Part shown: positions 63,418 to 64,000 of the stretch, one piece after another
How the letters are laid out: the number at the start of each line of letters is the position of its first letter
How positions within the stretch are numbered: the stretch's first letter is position 1
Assembly (NCBI GenBank): GCA_948976265.1
Contig: CARFUA010000003.1
Span: 145,274-209,273, forward strand
Reading direction: 5' to 3'
From: an uncultured Clostridia bacterium
GTDB taxonomy: Bacteria > Bacillota > Clostridia > TANB77 > CAG-508
Length of the DNA: 64,000 nt
Notes under the pieces: generated by a model
What the model was told of the DNA's origin: nothing
What the model saw: only the letters and a program-made list of their open reading frames with translations
The model's database searches: none
Program-made: the position numbers and the translations under genes

Positions 63418-64000
63418 ATGAGAGTTATTGTTTCTGCGGCAGGAACAGGAGGACATATTAATCCTGCGATTAGTATTGCCAATAAGATACGAGAGAAGCA
63501 ACCAGATTCGGAGATTATTTTTATTGGAACGAATCATGGATTGGAGAATGATTTGGTTCCTCGTGCTGGTTATCAGTTAAAGAGAATTGAAGCGTATGGC
63601 TTGAAAAAGGAAATATCACTTGAAAATTTTAAGCATGTTTTAAAAACGATTCGAAGTGCAAAAGAGGTCAAGGCGTTTATGGATGAATTTAAACCAGATT
63701 TGGTGATTGGAACAGGTGGCTATATTTGTGGACCAGTTTTTGCGGCGGCTACTTCAAAGAAGATTCCAGCTGTTTTGCATGAAAGTAATGCTTATCCTGG
63801 AAAAGCAGTTAAGATGTTTGCTAAGGAAGTGGATTGCGTTTTGGTTGGTTTTGAAGAAGCAAAAGAAAGACTAGGAAATGCCAAAAAAGTAGTTGTGACA
63901 GGAAATCCTACGAAAATTCAAAAATTGGAGATTTCGCCAGAACAAAAAAAGAAAATTTTGGCTGATTTAAAAGCAAAAGATGATTTGCCAATTGTATTGA
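63418..64000 (+). CDS. murG: UDP-GlcNAc transferase MurG (partial, runs off the window)
   Basis: The first 194 codons of MurG: VIVSAAGTGGHINPAISIAN, FIGTNHGLENDLVP, DLVIGTGGYICGPVF and LHESNAYPGKAVKM. It adds GlcNAc to lipid I at the inner membrane face. AAGAGAGG precedes ATG 63418. The gene continues past position 64000. No in-frame CGG occurs in the visible part. Confidence 0.95.
   Translation, partial: MRVIVSAAGTGGHINPAISIANKIREKQPDSEIIFIGTNHGLENDLVPRAGYQLKRIEAYGLKKEISLENFKHVLKTIRSAKEVKAFMDEFKPDLVIGTGGYICGPVFAAATSKKIPAVLHESNAYPGKAVKMFAKEVDCVLVGFEEAKERLGNAKKVVVTGNPTKIQKLEISPEQKKKILADLKAKDDLPIVL

Noticed and set aside
1..64000. tRNA or rRNA genes, transposases and prophage genes
   Set aside because: None recognised on either strand by reading; a tRNA search program was not available.

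Overview
The window is AT-rich and looks like a low-GC Firmicute, most probably an uncultured Clostridia member. The grounds are strong AGGAGG-type ribosome binding sites, many hairpin-plus-T terminators, a T-box leader on asnA, GatCAB amidotransferase, BceRS/BceAB-type peptide-sensing genes, a PadR regulator, a spore-photoproduct-lyase-like protein and a MurE with the DNPR (meso-diaminopimelate) motif. Codon use is strongly A/T-ending.

The central observation is recoding. Ten genes are split by a single extra C, twelve times in all, and every extra C creates an in-frame CGG followed by A or T. Homology resumes only if the ribosome moves +1, so that CGGN is read as glycine. The ten genes are an MGDG-synthase-like glycosyltransferase, an LPG-synthase-like flippase, two LolD/BceA-type ABC ATPases, a BceB-type permease (two sites), mntP, a wecA/tagO-like transferase, a U32 peptidase (two sites), mraY and ftsW. 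In my manual scan of the other genes of ordinary, native-type composition I found no in-frame CGG at all. In contrast, seven small genes (4090-4437, 12851-13372, 29635-29934, 37702-37992, 38317-38616, 56249-56872, 56937-57131) together carry nine ordinary in-frame CGG codons. They have a different codon style and their own near-consensus promoters. This suggests CGG is not a normal arginine codon for the native genes and that the small genes have another origin.

Layout. 1-1.6 kb: Asn T-box and asnA. 1.6-8 kb: metallo-beta-lactamase-fold hydrolases, a TIM-barrel isomerase, a kinase-like protein, an S66 peptidase and a pyrophosphatase-like protein. 8-12.2 kb: two ECF sigma factors with anti-sigma partners. 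12.2-19.1 kb: VanZ, LemA, a PadR/FtsW-like pair and envelope proteins. 19.1-20.7 kb: a DUF4143 ATPase bracketed by 33-bp direct repeats. 20.7-26 kb: C39-like peptidase, membrane XRE protein and a glycolipid/deacetylase/flippase operon. 26-34.2 kb: three ABC systems, a SplB-like radical SAM protein and others. 34.8-41.7 kb: a BceRS-BceAB-type module interrupted by two small alien-looking genes. 42-48.7 kb: mntP, a class B PBP, an ARE ABC-F protein, a prepilin-alkaline phosphatase fusion and a Ca/Na exchanger. 48.8-52.7 kb: gatC-HAD-gatA-gatB. 52.7-57.2 kb: a GC-rich structured RNA candidate, HigBA, rpsT, rpiB, a WecA-like gene and two small alien genes. 57.3-64 kb: U32 peptidase, murE, mraY, ftsW and the start of murG.

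Several regulatory links are visible. The inverted repeat CTTACA-N4-TGTAAG lies exactly 43 bp before the -10 of both the bceAB-type operon and the glycosyltransferase-deacetylase-flippase operon, with a related site before the response-regulator operon. This suggests one antimicrobial-peptide envelope-stress regulon. TTAA[G/A/T] half-sites phased at 11 bp occur at three promoters. Several promoters carry a dyad in the -35/-10 spacer.
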